From assembly GCF_001813675.1 (NCBI RefSeq), contig NZ_KV813680.1, positions 1 to 38,366 on the forward strand: 38,366 nt of DNA, in the 5' to 3' direction. The DNA comes from Streptococcus sp. HMSC078D09 (GTDB taxonomy: Bacteria > Bacillota > Bacilli > Lactobacillales > Streptococcaceae). Each line of letters opens with the position of its first letter. The stretch's first letter is position 1. Under the pieces are notes generated by a model. The model was not told the DNA's origin. It saw only the letters and a list, made by a program, of their open reading frames with translations, and did not search any database. Both the position numbers and the translations under genes were made by a program. This document shows positions 36,316-38,366 of this stretch, one piece after another.

Positions 36316-36354
36316 GAAGATTTTTTAGAGCGATCTAGAAAGTCTTCTTTTTTT
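36316..36354 (+). terminator. Terminator before comGA
   Basis: GAAGATTTTTTAGA pairs (with two G-T pairs) with TCTAGAAAGTCTTC around GCGA, then T7. The T run leads straight into the comGA promoter. Confidence 0.85.
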
Positions 36355-36363
36355 GTCTTCTTT

Positions 36364-36371
36364 TTCGAATA
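36364..36371 (+). promoter_or_regulatory. ComX (SigX) cin-box promoter of the comG operon
   Basis: TTCGAATA, preceded by a T-rich run, differs at one base from the streptococcal combox TACGAATA. It lies 21 bases before the comGA start. There is no sigma-A promoter here, so the operon should be silent until competence induces ComX. Confidence 0.85.
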
Positions 36372-36392
36372 GTATAAGTGAGAGGAGGAACT

Positions 36393-37334
36393 ATGGTTCA
36401 AGAAATTGCAAAAAAATTGATCCGCATGGGAAAGAAGGAAGAGGCTCAGGATCTCTACTTCATTCCTCGGAAGGAGGAGTACCAGGTTTTTATGAGGGTG
36501 GGAGACGAGAGGCGCTTTGTGCAGTCCTTCCCTTTTGAGGAGATGACGGCTATTATCAGCCACTTTAAGTTCGTGGCAGGGATGAATGTGGGAGAAAAAA
36601 GGCGCAGCCAGCTAGGATCGTGTGATTACCCTTTGGAGAATGGAGTGGTTTCGATTCGCTTGTCAACGGTGGGGGATTATCGTGGCTATGAAAGCTTGGT
36701 TATTCGGCTCTTGCATGATGAGGAGCGAGAATTACGGTTTTGGTTTGATCAGTTGCCAGACTTGAAGAAGAAATTGGCTGGTCGTGGCCTCTATCTCTTT
36801 GCAGGTCCTGTTGGTTCGGGAAAGACCACTCTCATGCATGCGTTGGCGCAAGAGCGCTTTGCGGACCAGCAAGTCATGTCTATTGAAGACCCTGTCGAGA
36901 TCAAGCAGGACAATATGCTTCAACTTCAGCTGAATGACCAGATCGGCATGACCTATGACAACCTGATCAAACTCTCCTTACGCCATCGGCCGGACCTTCT
37001 CATTATTGGAGAAATCCGAGATAGGGAAACAGCTCGTGCGGTCGTACGAGCTAGTTTGACAGGAGTCACCGTCTTCTCTACGATCCATGCCAAGAGCGTT
37101 CGAGGTGTTTATGAGAGGCTCTTAGAACTTGGAGTGAGTGAGGAAGAGCTCAAGATTGTTTTACAAGGTATTTGCTACCAACGATTAATTGCAGGAGGAG
37201 GTGTGGTCGATTTTGCGACGGAAAACTACCAAGAGCACTCAGCCAGTCGCTGGAACCAACAAATGGATCTCTTGGCTCAATCGGGATATATCCAGCTGGC
37301 TCAGGCGCAAGCCGAAAAAATTATCTACCGCTAA
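36393..37334 (+). CDS. comGA: Competence pilus ATPase ComGA
   Basis: A 313-residue GspE/PilB-type secretion ATPase (CglA/ComYA) that drives assembly of the transformation pilus at the inner face of the membrane. Walker A GPVGSGKTT lies near 137-145, Asp box MSIEDPVE, Walker B region PDLLIIGEIRD, His box FSTIHAKS. The start is ATG at 36393 behind GAGAGGAGG. The frame extends to 36378, but that start lacks a ribosome site. It overlaps comGB extensively. It seems intact, though the downstream pilin gene is not. Confidence 0.95.
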   Translation: MVQEIAKKLIRMGKKEEAQDLYFIPRKEEYQVFMRVGDERRFVQSFPFEEMTAIISHFKFVAGMNVGEKRRSQLGSCDYPLENGVVSIRLSTVGDYRGYESLVIRLLHDEERELRFWFDQLPDLKKKLAGRGLYLFAGPVGSGKTTLMHALAQERFADQQVMSIEDPVEIKQDNMLQLQLNDQIGMTYDNLIKLSLRHRPDLLIIGEIRDRETARAVVRASLTGVTVFSTIHAKSVRGVYERLLELGVSEEELKIVLQGICYQRLIAGGGVVDFATENYQEHSASRWNQQMDLLAQSGYIQLAQAQAEKIIYR

Positions 37335-38298
37335 ACAAAAGCAAATCATCGAATTGTTTTTGAATCTTTATTCGAGTGGTTTTCATCTGTCTGAGATTGT
37401 CGATTTTCTGGATCGCTCTCACCTAGTGGAGAGTCGTTTGGTTTCCCAGATGCGAGAGGACCTCTCGAGGGGGCGGAGTTTTTCAGAGATGATGGCGGGG
37501 ATCGGTTTTTCAGATGCGGTCACGACACAGCTGTCTCTCGCTGAACTCCATGGCAATCTTGCATTGAGCTTGGAGAAAATCAGTGCTTACCTAGAAAACA
37601 TGCGCAAGGTCAAGAAAAAGCTGATTGAGGTGAGCACCTATCCTCTCATCTTGCTTGGATTTTTAGTTCTGATTATGCTAGGCTTGCGCAATTACTTGCT
37701 TCCTCAAATGGATGCTCAAAATATTGGGACGCAATTGATCAGTTCCTTCCCCCAACTCTTTTTGGCCTTAGGAGCGGGACTGGTGATCTTCTTCTTACTC
37801 AGCTTTCTCTATTATCGAAAGTCAGGCAAGATCAAGGTTTTTAGAACCTTGTCTCATCTGCCTTTCGGGAAAGGCATGATTCAAGCTTATTTGACAGCCT
37901 ATTATGCCAGAGAATGGGGTAATCTGATTGGACAAGGATTGGAATTGTCTCAGATTTTTTCCATGATGCAGGGGCAAAAATCCCAGCTTTTTCAGGAAAT
38001 TGGAAGGGACTTAGCTCTTTCTTTAGATCGTGGCCAGTCCTTTTCAGAGACGGTCAGGGGGTATTCTTTTTTCAAAAAAGAATTGTCCCTTATGATTGAA
38101 TACGGTGAAGTCAAATCAAAGCTCGGAAGTGAGCTAGAGATCTACGCTGAAAAAACATGGGAAGATTTCTTTCGTCGGGTTCACAAGGCCATGAATGTGA
38201 TACAACCCTTGGTGTTTGTCTTTGTGGCTCTTGTGATTGTCTTACTCTATGCAGCCATGTTGCTGCCGATTTATCAAAATATGGAGGTTCATTTATGA
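37213..38298 (+). CDS. comGB: Competence pilus platform protein ComGB
   Basis: A GspF-type polytopic membrane protein (CglB/ComYB) that anchors the pilus machine. Conserved soluble blocks KLIEVSTYPLILLGF and GEVKSKLGSELE are present, with three membrane helices (LILLGFLVLIMLGL, LFLALGAGLVIFFLL, VFVFVALVIVLLYAAM). The start is uncertain because no ATG exists in frame before the conserved region. TTG 37213 (361 residues) is chosen because AGGAGGAGG lies about 10 bases upstream inside comGA. TTG 37189 is an alternative. The stop overlaps the comGC ATG (ATGA), so the two are coupled. Confidence 0.9.
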   Translation: MRRKTTKSTQPVAGTNKWISWLNRDISSWLRRKPKKLSTAKQKQIIELFLNLYSSGFHLSEIVDFLDRSHLVESRLVSQMREDLSRGRSFSEMMAGIGFSDAVTTQLSLAELHGNLALSLEKISAYLENMRKVKKKLIEVSTYPLILLGFLVLIMLGLRNYLLPQMDAQNIGTQLISSFPQLFLALGAGLVIFFLLSFLYYRKSGKIKVFRTLSHLPFGKGMIQAYLTAYYAREWGNLIGQGLELSQIFSMMQGQKSQLFQEIGRDLALSLDRGQSFSETVRGYSFFKKELSLMIEYGEVKSKLGSELEIYAEKTWEDFFRRVHKAMNVIQPLVFVFVALVIVLLYAAMLLPIYQNMEVHL

Positions 38299-38366
38299 AA
38301 ACATTAAAAACCTATAAGGTTAAAGCCTTTACACTGATTGAAAATAGCGTAACTAAATTTATCAAA
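38295..38366 (+). pseudogene. comGC: comGC major pilin gene, 5' part, apparently interrupted
   Basis: It starts at ATG 38295, overlapping the comGB stop, with ATGGAGG as ribosome site. The first 16 residues end in the prepilin peptidase site KAFTLIE, as in ComGC/CglC, the major competence pseudopilin. The obligatory hydrophobic helix (typically MLVVLLII...) should follow at once. Here the frame continues NSVTKFIK to the window edge, so homology stops at about 38342. Either an element is inserted here or the sequence is joined to other DNA. Called a pseudogene on that basis; the window ends before this can be settled. Confidence 0.6.

Overview
This window is chromosomal DNA of a Streptococcus, most likely of the Mitis group. 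The evidence is an almost pneumococcus-like adcRCBA zinc locus, a complete pneumococcal-type BOX repeat, tyrS/pbp1b/rpoB/rpoC and comG neighbours typical of streptococci, and low G+C. The gene order is not that of S. pneumoniae as I remember it. I cannot name the species from sequence alone.

Layout. Positions 1-503 hold the end of a tRNA operon (Phe 3' end, Tyr, Trp, His, Gln, Leu) and its terminator. Positions 515-4071 are the zinc-uptake operon adcRCBA, with an AdcR-like operator over the adcR -10. A small lipoprotein gene (4163-4720) follows, then convergent terminators and a repeat. Positions 4911-21640 form one large carbohydrate region: alpha-mannosidases GH92 (minus strand), GH125 and GH38, a ROK sugar kinase, a GH20 hexosaminidase, a CUT1 ABC importer resembling pneumococcal NgtP1/P2/S, a DUF624 membrane protein, and a YesM-type histidine kinase with an AraC-type response regulator resembling pneumococcal TCS07. 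Together these read as a self-contained N-glycan import, trimming and sensing locus. The secreted endoglycosidase (EndoD) and the ABC ATPase (MsmK) are not in the window. A perfect CcpA (cre) site sits just downstream of the transporter promoter.

Positions 21809-22663 carry rlmA(II) on the minus strand, with a promoter placed so that the mRNA should be leaderless. Positions 22700-24060 are an AT-rich accessory strip. It holds a small two-helix membrane protein that is easily missed, a small unknown protein, the tail of a lost gene, a ribbon-helix-helix (MobC-like) gene and an HxlR-regulator remnant. I read this as a decayed mobile-element scar. Positions 24095-25351 are tyrS (minus), divergent from pbp1b (25534-27990). 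rpoB and rpoC follow, with a structured, attenuator-bearing rpoB leader and a long nested hairpin between the two genes. After a terminator come a DUF1033 gene and the competence pilus operon comGA-comGB-comGC behind a ComX (cin-box) promoter.

The last 70 bases are notable. comGC begins normally through its prepilin cleavage motif (AFTLIE), but the obligatory hydrophobic helix does not follow. This suggests that a prophage or other element is inserted at the edge of the window.
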